64,000 nucleotides of DNA, taken from positions 1,792,588 to 1,856,587 of the forward strand of contig CM021313.1 of assembly GCA_010645155.1 (NCBI GenBank), in the 5' to 3' direction. Positions within the stretch are counted from its first letter, which is position 1, and the number at the start of each line of letters is the position of its first letter. The notes below the pieces were generated by a model. That model was not told the origin of the DNA, searched no databases, and saw only the letters and a list, made by a program, of their open reading frames with translations. This DNA comes from Tigriopus japonicus (taxonomy: Eukaryota > Arthropoda > Copepoda > Harpacticoida > Harpacticidae). Shown in pieces: positions 35,901-49,216 of the stretch. Both the position numbers and the translations under genes were made by a program.

Positions 35901-38900
35901 CTTCAAGGGGACGAAGGGGATCGAGTAGGGGACCCAACGCCCCTAGCTACTTTTAGCTAATGGTGTTAGTGTTAAACTTGCCACCCAAGAGCCTGCCATA
36001 TGCCACATGAGGCAACCCAAGTGTCCCTCACTCACATGATCCAACGCAATCGAGCTCCAGTATGCCAATGGTGTGTTTTATCCTTGATGGGGAGAGGAAC
36101 CTACTCTCCCGGAGGTCATCCGTGTTTGAATTCCTGCCTTAATTGACCAACACCTTGCATTTCCCATTTCAAGGTGAGGCAGGATATAGAAACCTCATTG
36201 AGTTCGGCTGAACTCCATTGCGTTCAAACAATTTGGGTTTCATTAGCTTTATGTATATGATGAGATTAATTTTGGCATCCATTCCACGCTCACATTCACA
36301 CATTCCACATTGAACAACTGTCCTGAAATAACCACATGCACCTTGGAGCCGTATGAGCGACATTTTTCCACATGTCCTTAGCAGCAGCTGTGTGATCCGG
36401 ACAGCAGCTGCCCCCCAAAAGAGGCATGGCAGCTGTCACGAATGATTTCTAAAGGCTTCCGAACCAATTTGAGGCTCCCCTCCGATCGTCTTGCACATGC
36501 CTTCTTCTCTATCTTAGTTTCTTGGGAGTTCCGACCACCTAATTTGACACAAATGCCCCAACCACATGGAGTACGACGGACGGACGAATGGATATCGTAT
36601 CTATCACATGGGAAGCAGGACACCCAATCAAGCAAGCTCTTTTCTTGGTCAATGCTCAAACGGACAACTCGACATCTTGTCCTCTCAAGTCACCAAGATA
36701 TCCAAGGTAGTCATGCCCTCGTTTTAACCTATTTTGGCGTCAATATCATTAGTCAAGGATGGAAAAAGGTGACTGAGGGTGGGCAAGCAATAATCTAAAG
36801 CAGCCCTCGAAATGCATCTGGATTTTGCCATTATACGATACCAGTGAGTACTACATACGGGTTCGTGGAGAGCCCCGAGTGAACAATGTCACATCCCAGG
36901 TGTCGCGGAAAAAAACTCGAGAGAACAGGACACACCGTGGACTAATAGGGTAGTAGTTCACCACCCAGGTGGCCAGCTGGTCACCGATCCCCACATTCGA
37001 TGAGTTCGTGAGCACGTCCTCGTCGTCAAATCGTCTTCGAATCAACGGTCAAGGATATCTGTAGCTCAAGTAATCGTGAACTTGGAATAACATTCTACCA
37101 TGTTTGTGTAAGGTACATGTGTACATGTATGTTCACGGAAATTTGAAAACCAAAATCATTTGATGACCAGCGTTTGACTTTGTCAGCTGTCCGTGGACGT
37201 TATTCATTATACTCCATCCATCCATTCAGGATGTGTAAGGAAGGAAGGAAGGAAGGAAAGGAAGCTTACCCTTGAATGAAGATGAACATGCCTAAATCGT
37301 GGATGAACCACCAAACGTAGCGCACTCTGCCAAACCGAATCTTCAGCTCGAGAGCAACAATATTTCCGAAACAAAAACACAGGTGCTCTCCAAAGGGCCA
37401 GAATGAATGCCATGTGACCAAGTTACTCTCACACTCACTCACACACACTCACACCAAGAGTACGGGCGAAAAGAACGGAAGGAAGTTGTTCCTCGTGGAA
37501 AAGAGAGAGAGAGAGAAAGAGAGGGGAGGGGAGAGGAGAGGAGAGAAGGGACACATTACTAATATCTAGCTAGCCATGGGAGTGCACCTCTTATTAATAC
37601 CATTACACACCACTGGTCTGGGATACCCACCACCTGTGTGAATATGGGGATGAATGCCATATGCTCACTCTATCTAGTTATTAGTAGTTAGTTGTCTTAA
37701 ATTGGAAAACAACCTAGAGTTGATCCAATTTTGGGTCGTTTCTGAGCCGTTCGTCCTATTCTATGTACAATATGGATTCATAGCTCTGGTTTTCTAAGAT
37801 ATAATACTATTCTTACATGTTGAAGGCGTCCAAAGAGGATTGTCTGCGTAGGATGGGAGAGTTCAGGTGTCAGAAATCCGTTAAATACGGTGGGATCCTG
37901 ATGAATGCCTGCCCCTGAACTAAGAACGAACGAACGAACGAAGACGAGTCTTGATCGTCAATGTCGACACATTTCCTTTGGAAGCATCTGCTTGCTTTTT
38001 CCTTTGGAGTCTTTCTTCCAGAACGGAGGAACATCGGCCATTGTTATCATGGCCATCCTAAGGAAACGGCCAAAAGAAGGAGATCTCGATTCACACAGAT
38101 ACTATGTTGTACAAGGCATTGCAGATCGACTAGAACCTAACCGAATCCTGGGGTTAGTGGGGGTAAAAACTTCGATCATTTTTACACAGCCGCTAATTTC
38201 CGCTCTGAAACCCGAACTCGCCATGAGCAAGAGACACAAAACCATGGGAAAATGTATTTAAATAGGTATGTTCATAGGTCATAATGGTCGGAAAGCACTC
38301 TTCAGCCATTCAAACGGGCATTTTCTCAATACAACAAAGCAAGTCGCTTTCGTGAAAGAGAGTAATAGATTTGCGGATTTAGCACCCAAAACTGAAAAGC
38401 TCCCCGAAAAACTCCCGAGACAGAGCCGAATTTTTCTTAGTACCGAAAAATACGTTTTTCTGTTAACAAAGCTTTGACATAGGGCTAATTCTGTCCCAGT
38501 GCTTGGTTGAGTAGGCCTGTTCAGTTCATAGTTCAGTCTTGGACAGGAAGTGCCATTCATGGTTTGGTTAATAGGTTCGGATGAGAGTTACGCTCATCAA
38601 AGAAAAAGGCTATTTGGTCAATTCATTCTCGAAAGGAGTCAAGCACATTCTTTGGGAGGTACTTCAGGTCGATATTCCACTCTAAAATTTCAAACCTCAA
38701 TGCCTCCCTTCATCGTGGTAAATCGAGGGATGAACAAGTCTGTCATATTTTTTATTCCCTCTCAAAACAAGATCGGTCTGATTGCTTGATAATCCCAATT
38801 CATCTTGAAACCCTCAATGCATTTTTGCCAGTGGTTTCTGGTAACTGATTTTTTTAAATGAAAAGGAATTTCTGCCGCAGATGGTATTGAATCCTGCTAC

Positions 38901-40996
38901 CAAGCATCCTGGAGAGTATTTCGCTCCCCAAGACGATGATAGTTATGGTGATACGTGTCCACCTTGAGTGAGCGTCTTTGAATAAAACCCCTCGCTCGCA
39001 CTTTTCGGGTGGGCGACACAAATTGCTCACAATTCAGGACCATTCCAACGGAATTCCTTACATTCTTCTTGCTCCAAAGACCCAAGAGAAAGAAAGAAAG
39101 AAAGAAAGAAAGACAGAGAGGAAGTCTTTGGCCAGCCACTTTATTGAACTCAATTTATCGGCCACCGAGCGAGTCTAAGGCCAATCGTGTTAAGGGGCCT
39201 CTTAGTCATTTCATTGTTCAAAGCACAGAGATCGTAAAACCATTTGTGGTTTCGGTGGCTCATACTGGTTGAAACGCTGCATTTTTTGCGCCAAATGCTT
39301 CGTCGTCTTCTTCTCCCAAATGGTGATGATTTAATAAGCAAATGCTAGGAGAGAGAACTTGGCCCCAATAATCGTGATAGCCCACTTACAACTCATTACA
39401 CTCTGGCGGCTTGAATACGAGGAGTACTTAGGGCTCGTCATTGTTATTATTACCGGGGGCAGTTTACGTAAACTGTGTTCGTAAACATGTTTCAAGTCCA
39501 GGAGGAGCTTCTCTTGAAGATGACGGACAGTTGAGTCATTTGCCGAAGACAAGTCCAGCAGCAGACGCTCCAGTTCCATCATCTTGAAATCTGGAGGATT
39601 TTTTTTGTTCCATTCCATCATCTCTCATTGGAAATGCAATGGTTGGCATCTCCCGTTGTCGAATGCTCTGCGGACAGACAGACAGACTGACTAACTGACT
39701 GACAAACTAACTAACTTGACGGATGCGAGTGGTGCAGATATTGGTGAGTAATGAGCCAATCATGCAAGTGTTTGGTGTGATAATCGTCATCTCCGAACGC
39801 TTCGAAACCAACAACAGAAGGCGTTGTCCGTTGGACGCTGGAGGCATGCATCTACGTAGTCTTCATCTCCGAGAGAGCTCTTAGAAAGAGCGTTGCAAAA
39901 AATACTCCAACCAAATCCGGTGGCTTCTTCATACTTTTCTGACCAACTGACGATCAAAGACGAACAGGGCACTTGATCACGAAATACGATTTCACAGCTC
40001 CGGTTTGGCATTTTCCATCATCCCGCAGATCCTTGCCAACAGTTGAAGTTTCGCATCAACCCCATCACTTTTAGCTCAACCAGCACAATTCACAGGTCAA
40101 AACTCTAGGCGACTTTTTGTTCCCACTATGTTCCATCTATACTTATGGGTGGATAGTTTATAGTTCTATAGAGCGGTAATAGATTTCTCGAGTTATCGAG
40201 AACCAAATTCATCCCGTTAAACTTGAATCTTTTAGTTACAATATCAAAGTTATTACATTTTCTTCACTTCTACATTCGTTTCAAAAACATGTAGTGCAAA
40301 ATTTGATAATGCAAATTGTCAAAACCCCAACGAAAACGCGTTTAGCGGAGAAATTCAAATGGCTTTCGTCTACTAATGGAGGCGAGACCAGCACCTGCTA
40401 ACCCAATGACTTTCAGTCTTTCAATCTGAAAAGTGTTTTTATTAATGGCCTTAATAGCTGAGATGAAAAATCTCTCGCCACGCCAAAGTGAACTCTTCTT
40501 CGGGCCAGTAGACACATTACATACATTCATAGACTCAGTGGACTCGGTAGACACACTCCCATCTGTCTACGTGCTCTTCTGAGTGTATATACTGAAGTAT
40601 AAAGTAGAGACTACATGTGATGCTGTTGCTTTGAGCAATGAGTGAGTACTACTATCAGCCATCAGCGATTCAATGACTAATAAGATGATTAACTTTAAAG
40701 ACGCTCTCCGCAGCAAAACCGTGTCCAGAAGGCACAATTCAATAAAACGTTGGGCTTTGTGGCAACAGTTGGTCCATCATCCATCCACATTGTTCGGACT
40801 CTCAGCGCCAAGAACGAGTAAAAAGAGAGATAATTTGGATTCATTCAAATGAGTGCTGGGTATCATTAACTGCTCGTTGGAAGTGCTGTACAGTGTAAAC
40901 TTGATAGAACAAAGCCGCCCAATTCGCTTTCTTTCAGCATGGGGGGCTCGACACTTGATTCTTCCGACGGCTGTGAAGAAACTTTGATTTGATTGC
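23983..40996. other. Long intergenic stretch, 17 kb, with microsatellites and no firm gene
   Basis: I see no complete gene. Simple repeats include AAGG runs at about 33016-33036 and 37238-37258, a GA-rich tract at 37503-37545, AAAG at about 39087-39112 and GACA/GACT at 39673-39715. A fragment resembling the hAT MITE of 49.4 kb starts near 28679 (TACTGATGTTCG, then TTTTGGCCGAAAT). Exon-like minus-strand segments occur at 36936-37034 and 40346-40431; they are discussed under findings. Conserved regulatory DNA cannot be judged from one sequence. Confidence 0.4.
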
Positions 40997-41002
40997 TTTA
41001 TT
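40997..41002 (-). terminator. Polyadenylation signal of the 41-43 kb HLH gene
   Basis: On the minus strand AATAAA lies about 60 bp after the TGA stop of the two-exon HLH gene. Its proximity supports 41062-41130 being a true terminal exon. Confidence 0.55.
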
Positions 41003-41061
41003 CAGCCAACATCGACGTACAGAACAAATATCACAGAGGGCAAACCATGGACTCAATGCCG

Positions 41062-43234
41062 TCATTCCTCATCTCTGAGTTGATCCTGGAGGGACAAGAT
41101 GTATTGAGTCGCTGACCTCAGGATGGCGGTCTGAAAATCAAGAAAGAAGGCCCATGTCAGTTGTAATCTCGGTTCAACAATCTGCCGTAAATAGATTCTC
41201 GGGATGAGTAAACGTCGATCTCTCTCGCTATCTCGCTCTCTCTGACGATGTCGCTCTCTGTAGTGTTCATCGTGTGAGGAAAGACACCATTTGCTTGATA
41301 TCTTTGGTCATTCACCACTGGCTTTTGTGTCTACACATGTCAAATGAAGTGCCTTTGGCCACAGAACGGATCTCAAAGGTAGCAGCTGAATTACAATGGA
41401 AGTTATTCTCAGGTTCATGTTATCTGCCAAAGTGGGATTGTTTCTTCACCATATGGAGGAGCTCTTTAATCATTTTGAAAGGTCTATTAACCAACGATTC
41501 CATCTTACGTACACCTTGCCTCTTCTTAAGTGACTGCCATTTTTTCTACATTCAACTGTTTGCAATCAAATGTCATTGGTCAATCAAATGCGAGACTGAG
41601 CGCATTCAAAGACAATTCCCAAATTCCTTCGCGTCTGAAGGGCGTGTTTGAAATCAATGAGCAAGAAGACAAATGACAGAGGGGTGGATATGGATCTTCA
41701 GAATCGAATGGTTGTGTACTGTACGTGTGGGTACAATTGTCCGTACCAAAAGCACTTCGGTGGGCTCATAAACGCTTTCTCATCCAACAAGACGGCCAGA
41801 AACTCACTCGTCAATGGGAAATGAATGGATAACTTTGCAGTGTGTGTGTACTGATGAGCGAGAGGAAGACCAAGTTGTTCTCAGTATTAGTAGGGGATAG
41901 TTCTGGTTCATAAATCCGAGTCGATTCTCCCACAAAGACTAATCTTGTGTATCATCTAACAAGCGGCGATCCTCATAGATCACACAGGAAATTCTTTTAA
42001 ACGAGAAACGCGTGGTTTCTTGGGGGAATTGAGGGGAGACAGGATAAATTCATTGAATAGTTGGTACCTTGAGATGAATGTGTACAGTATTTGTACACAG
42101 TAGTCACAGTGGTAGCTTCTAAGTGGAGGGATTGATCAATGATCAAGGTAAATCTAGGAGTAGTTAAGCAAGCGATAAAAAAGTCAGTTTAAATTCATGC
42201 AATGAATGCTTTGTAGAGTGACATCAAGTGTTTGCACTTCTGCCACTGTTAAGAATTTAGAAAAGCTGCTGTATACTACATGTACAGCTACTTGTTATGA
42301 ACTAGTTCTGAACAATCGGTAGACCTTCTAAATTCTGTATTCAATATTACCTTTTGAATACTCTAGTGCATTCGATTCTATTATACATTTTTATATGCTT
42401 TCAGAACTTGGGCAAAAATTACTTTTTTAAAGCTAGAAATTGACCATTAAAAATATTCAAACGCCCATTCGTTTTCAAGTTGAAAAAAACTGAATTCTTT
42501 TTAAATTGGCTTGATAATGAGCATTCGCATTACGGAAAAACGTCGAGCAGAAAAAAGCAACAAGAAAAATAATCGTTTACTCCACTTTCCACTAATACCT
42601 CAACCTGACTGAATATGATCGTGAATAAAGCTCTGGTCAAATTAGATGTCTTTGTTCTGGTAAATTTTGTTCTGGTAATCATAGTATAATTAGAGAACTT
42701 GGAGCTTCAAGTGCGAGATAAAATGCAAACTGGTAAGGTGGGTTTCTTCAATTTCATATTGTGAACATGTGGCCCTCTCAAAATTGCCACAAGAGACAGT
42801 ATCCAAGTAACGAAACCGTGGTTACCTATATCGTAGTATGAAAAAAACAACCGTTAACTTGGGCTCTTGATGAGCATTGGGTAACAATTTCTTTTTAGAG
42901 CTCTCTTTATTGTGGTGATAAGAAGACCTAAGTAACCAATAAAAGTGGCAACAATTGTTTGTTTAACGAGCGCCCTTTAAGTGAGCCGAAACGGATTAGA
43001 TTCACATACCTGGACTACATATAAAGATTCCTCGGACATGGGACCTTCAGGGATGCGTTTGAAGCTGACAAGACAATTTGTGGGCAACAGAGCGTAAAGC
43101 TTGAGGAGTTCCACTTGGAATTGTTGGGATCGGTAAGTTTCGGCATCGTTTGCTCCGTGACAATTGGTAGAGATTTGACCAGGTACCTGTTTAATGGCAT
43201 TCGTGCATGTCTCACGTTCAATTCTAAATTGCAT
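41062..43234 (-). CDS. Small divergent HLH protein, two exons seen, about 97 aa
   Basis: Exon 43234-43010 (75 codons) follows a strong acceptor (ctcgttccag) and ends CCAG/gtatgt. Exon 41130-41062 (22 codons and stop) follows gattttcag. Both are phase 0, so they join in frame. The first carries a helix-1-like DAETYRSQQFQVELLKLYAL then LP; the second is a good helix 2, TAILRSATQYILSLQDQL, ending RDEE and a stop. The loop of about 24 residues is longer than usual. No basic DNA-binding region is present, so it groups with the Id-like HLH genes of this window. The first codon after the acceptor is ATG, so translation may start here after a 5' UTR intron, or further coding exons may lie upstream. 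The intron between the two exons is 1.9 kb. Confidence 0.55.
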
Positions 43235-46200
43235 CTGGAACGAGAAGATTGTCTTTTTTTCTCTCTTTCACACTCTATTAAAATGAATTTTGAAGGCGCG
43301 TAGGTTCAAAGCCCCATTATGGCACAACATTTTTTTCGATAATCACGCAACCTTTGCCGAACCGCCTTTCCTTTTTCTGTCCAACTTAAATAACTCGAAA
43401 TTGTACTCACCTTGTCCAAACAAGTAATACTACAATACTTTGGTGCGATAATTCACTATAGCTACTTGGTAGGTGGTGTTCTTCGTCGTGGAGTTGATGC
43501 GCAAGTGCCTCGAAATGAAGAAAATTTGTTGTATCCACACTTGGGACCTTTGAAAAAGTTTGCACCACCTTTTCGTATTACGAAAAAAAAATGTTTGTGT
43601 ATAGGTGTGCTATGAGCTACATAACAGAAGGTGTATATCCACCCGAGAACTCAGATGTGTTGGCCAGATCTTGTCAAGTTTCCCTCATGAGAGTCTCATG
43701 AACGAGACGAGCAGGGGGATTTTTCACCCACTTCCATCCCCAATCTGAATCGTCGTACCATGAGCCTTGACTAGGTAATTGAAAAGGATTTAACAATATT
43801 CACTAACCCAATCACACATGCACGATCTTGTTCACGTGTTTGTGTTTCGGTGTCAGGTGTAACCTCAGCCAAGAGCTAAACGTTAGCATGGATTCTATTG
43901 TCACTCTTACACTTGATCACATCATGATATTTTGGAACAAGTGCTCACATCGCTTGGGATCAGGTGGGGAAATTTCCCAGAGAATCGCCTCCATTGTGGT
44001 ATGAACAACCAAGAGGGTACCGTTGGGTACATTGAGAAAAAAAGGCAAAGAGCTTCAGATTTCGTACTTATTCATATTAAGGGATGATCGTTTAATGAAA
44101 TAACGAGGAACAACTTTGAAAACAGATATTTCATGACAAGTGCAACAAGGCTCCTTGGAATGGAAGACACTCGTGTGACAACAAACAGATGAACCTTTGA
44201 GATCAAGTGCAAGAACGAGACATCCTCACCACATGAAACGGAATTTCGGGAAAAAATCAAGTAACGCAAACCGAGTTTCGTAGTTAACTTATTTTAGGTT
44301 CGATATGTTGGTATCGAGGCTCTGAACTACAAGTCGCTGGTTGATCCAGATCGAAATTCATCTTTGCCTTTGTTACAAAAACAGACTGAGACGGATTTTC
44401 CTCGGATTGGTTTAGTTACCATTTATGGGATACTAGCCAACTTATGGTTTGTTTCGTTTTCCTTTACCATCCTATAAATCTATTGACTATTAAAGTTTGG
44501 AAAACACCCAAGTGATCTAACGCTTTCAAAAGCTGAATCAAAGCTTGGAATATGGTCATTAGAAAAACGCTCTAAACGCTAATAGTTCTAAGACAGATCG
44601 AATAGCTTCAGAAGGTATCAAGAAAAATGTCTCAAAATTTGATACAGGAGGCCCAAGAGGTATCGATCTGGATCCCAATGATGACATGTACATACTTTAG
44701 CCAAATTATAAGGTGAATATGTCTTTTAACGGTTCTAAAAGCTTAAATTACATCCAAACAATTAAAAAAAGCTTCCCTTGGGTTGTTCCACCACTTCCAC
44801 ATCCGCAGTGACTCAAATAGTATTAAGATAAAGTTAAAACCCTGATTTTCCCTTTTGACCATCATTGACCCATCATTGGAATTAAGATCCACGGAAAACA
44901 AGCTTAAAGGGGCAATTGTAGATTGCTCTTTGGACACCTCAAATCATGGACTCATTAGCTGTTGGCAAGAATCAAATCATTTTGATGTGTTCCTGTAGCC
45001 TGACAAAAATGTGTAAGGCGTAAAAGTAGCTTTAAAGCGATTGATAAACATGACGTGTTTAATAAACCTTCTTTGTTTGTTATTAGTAAGGCAAAAACAA
45101 GTCATTTTGCGATGATTGTCCACAAACAAAGACTAATTTCATAGGATTTTATAGGACTCTGATTCAATGATTCCTCTCTAATATTGCAAAAGCATGTATC
45201 GCGTCTCCGTCAGTATTGGGAAAGCTCCTGTTTAGTTCAAATAATGAAAATAAGCTTTTTGTTCGAAATTGCGCGCACAGAACGAATAACAATAATATCC
45301 CACAACTATATTTCTCAGGAGAGTAAATTGCTTCCACGTCAAATCAGGCTCTTGGTCAAATGTAAGACACATCAGTTGACGTTTTTCCTGAAAAAGTAGA
45401 TCTTTGATTAATCCATTTCGAAAAATTAGTTCTCCAAATTTGATAAAATTTGACTGAATGCGTTCGTTGAAAGGCTGTGAGGCTCGTGTGTGATGACGAC
45501 TCTTTTCTGCGCAGATATAGCATAAAATTATTCATATGATCACACTAAAGAAAAGTGTGGCGATGTCATATGCACGTATCTAACATCCACCATAAAACGG
45601 GCGGTTTCTCATTTTTATCACATGATGCACAAATATATGAAATTTATCCTAATTACCTAATCTCTCTACCATTAGAGTGAATCCGGGCCCCGTTTAATTT
45701 TTTGACCATACGTTTGAAATGCTAACGACCAAGACGCACATTTGTGTCTTCAGAAACAACAGTCAGCTCTTGAAATGCCAGATAATGTAGAATTTATACA
45801 ATTGAAGACTTGGATCTTTGCTTTTTGACTTTTCCCCCTAGACATGGTTCATCATGGACATATCTTGCAGAGTTTACTAATCTGTACAAATGGCAATAAA
45901 AAATAGATCGCACTTTCAATTTTAGCATCATCGTTTTGTGCTTATTGCCATGGGTTTACATGTTGATTTCAAAATTCTTGAGCCGGTAAAGCACCCTTGC
46001 ACCTTCGGCAAAGTTGAACCACATTTTCGTCGTAATTTGTAGCACATTTAAAAGAGATTTTAATTGGCGGTTGGCCGATCAATTTACCAAACGATCATGC
46101 AACTCCCAGAATCTCACAGATCTAAACGCTTTCTGGTTTGAAAGTCTTGATGTCGAAGTGCTTTCGATCAGCTCGATTATAAAGAAGTAGCATGAGAACC

Positions 46201-48504
46201 ATTGGATGGGATTCACATCTGAATTATGCTGCACCTCAAGTCTGTTCAAATATCATAAGGCAATAGCTCATCCGACCATTGGCGTCATCTTCATCAGAGA
46301 ATGTATACTCGTACAACTGACATTGAATTCAGTGACAACATGTGTCCAGTATGATTGCCGATCTTCCAGCTACATCCGACATGTGCCCCTCCTCGAACAT
46401 ACGAAGTCCAGTATTTGTCGGGTCTTTCCAAAGAAGGGTGGTGTAGCTGGCTTGTTTGACCACATGATTTACGTCGTTCGAAGCTGTTGCTTGCTTTCCA
46501 CCAATGAATCATCATATGTTCATCTAAAACGAAGCATTTGGCAACGAGCCCTCATCTTCGCATTGGTACACATTTCTTGAATATGTCCAACTCTATTTGA
46601 AATCGAATTTTACTCTCTTTTCCTAATCCCCCTTCAGAGCTGAATTTGACAGCAAGCCCTCGGCGACTTTCGATGAGGTTGCATCAACGCATTTATTCGA
46701 AGTTCCGACGCAGTGCCTCCTCGACCGGAAAGCAAAATAATAAGTCCCCCAAACCTAGTCAAATGTGCAATCCTGATCTTGATTAGCTTAATGAAGCAAT
46801 CATGCCTATCGGAACCTGCATGAGCCGTAATCCTATCATGATTAGTGAGCAACTGACTCTTCAAGCGAGTATGTGAAATGCGACTGCACTTGGAGAAAAT
46901 GCGACTGACGCCCAATATGATTTTGTGCTCGCCTCAAGACAAGTAGGACCACGAATGTACCATCCGTGGTCCATCCAATACGTCTTTCAATTGTGTACTA
47001 CTTCCCAAGACAAGACAGAGACCGAGAGAGAGAGGGAACAAACGGACAAGGAGCCATTGGAGAAGGAAAACTCCCGACAGATCTCGGAGTTTCTGACACT
47101 CCCACCTCAATCTGAGATGCCACAGGCAGCATGTTGTCATTAGAATGAGCTATTAATTTATGTTCTTCACTGCCCTATTACTACTACTTCTTCTTCTGCT
47201 TCTCTTACCGTAACGCAACAACAGGTAACAAAACATATGCAACAGATTACCGAATCCACCAAGATGATGAACGAAGTACGTACGTACATACTGTGAACTA
47301 GTATCTGGCCTGATCTAGAAACGACCAACTGATCCAAGATGGTGCGAATCACACGACAGACTGTTCCTCAGAGGATGTTCGAAAATGGTACTTTCATTCA
47401 TAAATCATGGACGGAGTGGAATTAACTCCTTTTCTCGGGGATTTAGTTGAAAGGTGTTCGCGCTTGAGCATATTAGCGCTTACTCACAGACTGCTCAGGC
47501 GGTCAATAGATTTAGACACTTTGCAACCATCTGTTCCAGACAGTTTTGGCACCATATAAATACACATCAAATGCTTTTGATGCTCGGCACGATGGCAGAA
47601 AATAAGATGAGGATAAAGCAGCGAAGATGAAGGTGATGGTGGTGCTAGTGGTGGCAAAGAAGAAGGAGAAGCTTCTAAAGTTTGCAAACAAACAATCACT
47701 CATGATGGCCTTGTATTCATCTGCTGTAATCGTCCGTGTTTGTTCAAATTACAAAGTGTCGAAAAGCAGCCATCAAAACTCACATCAGAAGTAAGGATGT
47801 TTGAACATCTTTAATCTAACATTCCTAAAACTTCAAGAACAGGATTGGCCCAAAAGATCCTAAAGAGCACAAACGGTTAGGTGTTTTTCTAAAATGTTCG
47901 TCAAAAGGCTTCATTTACTACTTTGCTCCAAGGACGGAGTTGAAGTAAAATTCATTTTCGATTTGTGTTTACAGCTAGAGAATGCATGGTGAGAAAAATA
48001 AGAAAGTTTTAAAGAGAGTTATAGCTGTACTGCAAAATGCTAATTTGCACATTATTTAACAATATTTGATATTGCATAACCAATTTTTTTCAAGTCTAGA
48101 CTTCGAATGTTTACCCTGTTTAGATCCAAATCTTTCTAAATTATAGGCTGAATGATTAACTACAGAGATTTATAACGAATTGGAAGCCCAAGAAACCAGG
48201 CGTGTAGTCATGCTATTCCTACGTGCCCAAAAGATTCGCTACTGGCGACAATGAGCTGAATGGGTTGCTTCAAACAAAACCGTCTGATGTTCAAGAGGAA
48301 AATGTTCCAAATTTTGTAGCGGCACTATTTTGCGTTTCAATCATTAAGTCATTGGCGTTGAGGCTGAGAATATGCCAGAAAGGAATCATGGCACATTTTC
48401 ACATCAACGAAAGCTTAAGCTGGGATGAAATAAAAGAAAACAATCTCAACAAGAATCAAAACAAAACAAAGAAACAAAAAATAAGTGTTCAGTTCAAACA
48501 GATA
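43235..48504. other. Intergenic, no supported gene
   Basis: ORFs of up to 124 codons (46206-46580 plus) overlap ORFs on the opposite strand and show no domain. If the 41-43 kb HLH gene has upstream exons or a 5' UTR exon, they lie in the first part of this stretch, but I could not identify them. Confidence 0.4.
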
Positions 48505-48512
48505 GTAGGTAG

Positions 48513-49216
48513 TAGAGCTGTGCATCGGATCCGACTTTTCGGATCCGATCGGATTCGTTCGGATTGACGCAAGAATTTTCGGATTCTGATTTGTTCGGAT
48601 TTCAGCACGAATTTTCGGATTCCGATTCGTTCGGATTCGTCAAAGCATGTCGGATTCGGATTCGGATTTGCGAACTATTTTTTCGGATCCGACATAATCC
48701 GAAAATAATCCGAACTTTTTACTTCATGTTTTCGAAATTTCAATTCTCAAGATTTTTAATTAGTGACATTTTTTTCTTGATTTTATAATGTAATTTCCAT
48801 ACATTCAACCAAGGATTTTTTCTACTCCTTTGCAAGTTATTTAATTGTTTCATGTTTTATCAAATGTACAATAGTGTTAACAGATTAAGAAATTGAGTTG
48901 ATTCAAGTAGCAAATCCTACCATTCAGCCACTCAGCTTGGCCGTGCATTTTTGTAGGTGTTATCAAAGAGTAAAAACTATTTGCTCGTTTCACGAGGACA
49001 TTTAAGGATGCTATTAGAATGCCCCTCTAAACTTCCAACAATTCGTCTCTTTCAAAATACTTTGAATTCGGGATTTCGGATTTTTTCGGATTGCACGGCA
49101 AATTTTCGGATTTTTTCGGATTTCATGGTAAATTTTCGGATTCGGATTCGTTCGGATAATGAAAATTCATTTCGGATCGGATTTGGATGACCTTTCGGAT
49201 CCGATACACAGCTCTA
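48513..49216. mobile_element. hAT-type MITE, 704 bp, rich in TTCGGAT repeats
   Basis: The left end reads TAGAGCTGTGCATCGGATCC, and the right end, read inwards, TAGAGCTGTGTATCGGATCC, a nearly perfect terminal inverted repeat. The flanks GTAGGTAG (48505-48512) and GTAGGTAC (49217-49224) form an 8-bp duplication with one mismatch. Both subterminal regions are filled with repeats of TTCGGATT and CGGATCC, the kind of dense subterminal motif that hAT transposases bind. No transposase is encoded. Confidence 0.8.

Noticed and set aside
39331..39668. Leu-rich minus-strand ORF (96 codons) preceded by a strong acceptor (gtccgcag)
   Set aside because: The frame that carries the Leu-rich helix has a stop between the acceptor and its first Met, so it cannot be a continuation exon; a stand-alone gene is not supported.
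43290..43320. tRNA T-arm-like sequence GTAGGTTCAAAGCCCC
   Set aside because: No acceptor stem, D-arm or anticodon arm can be folded around it.
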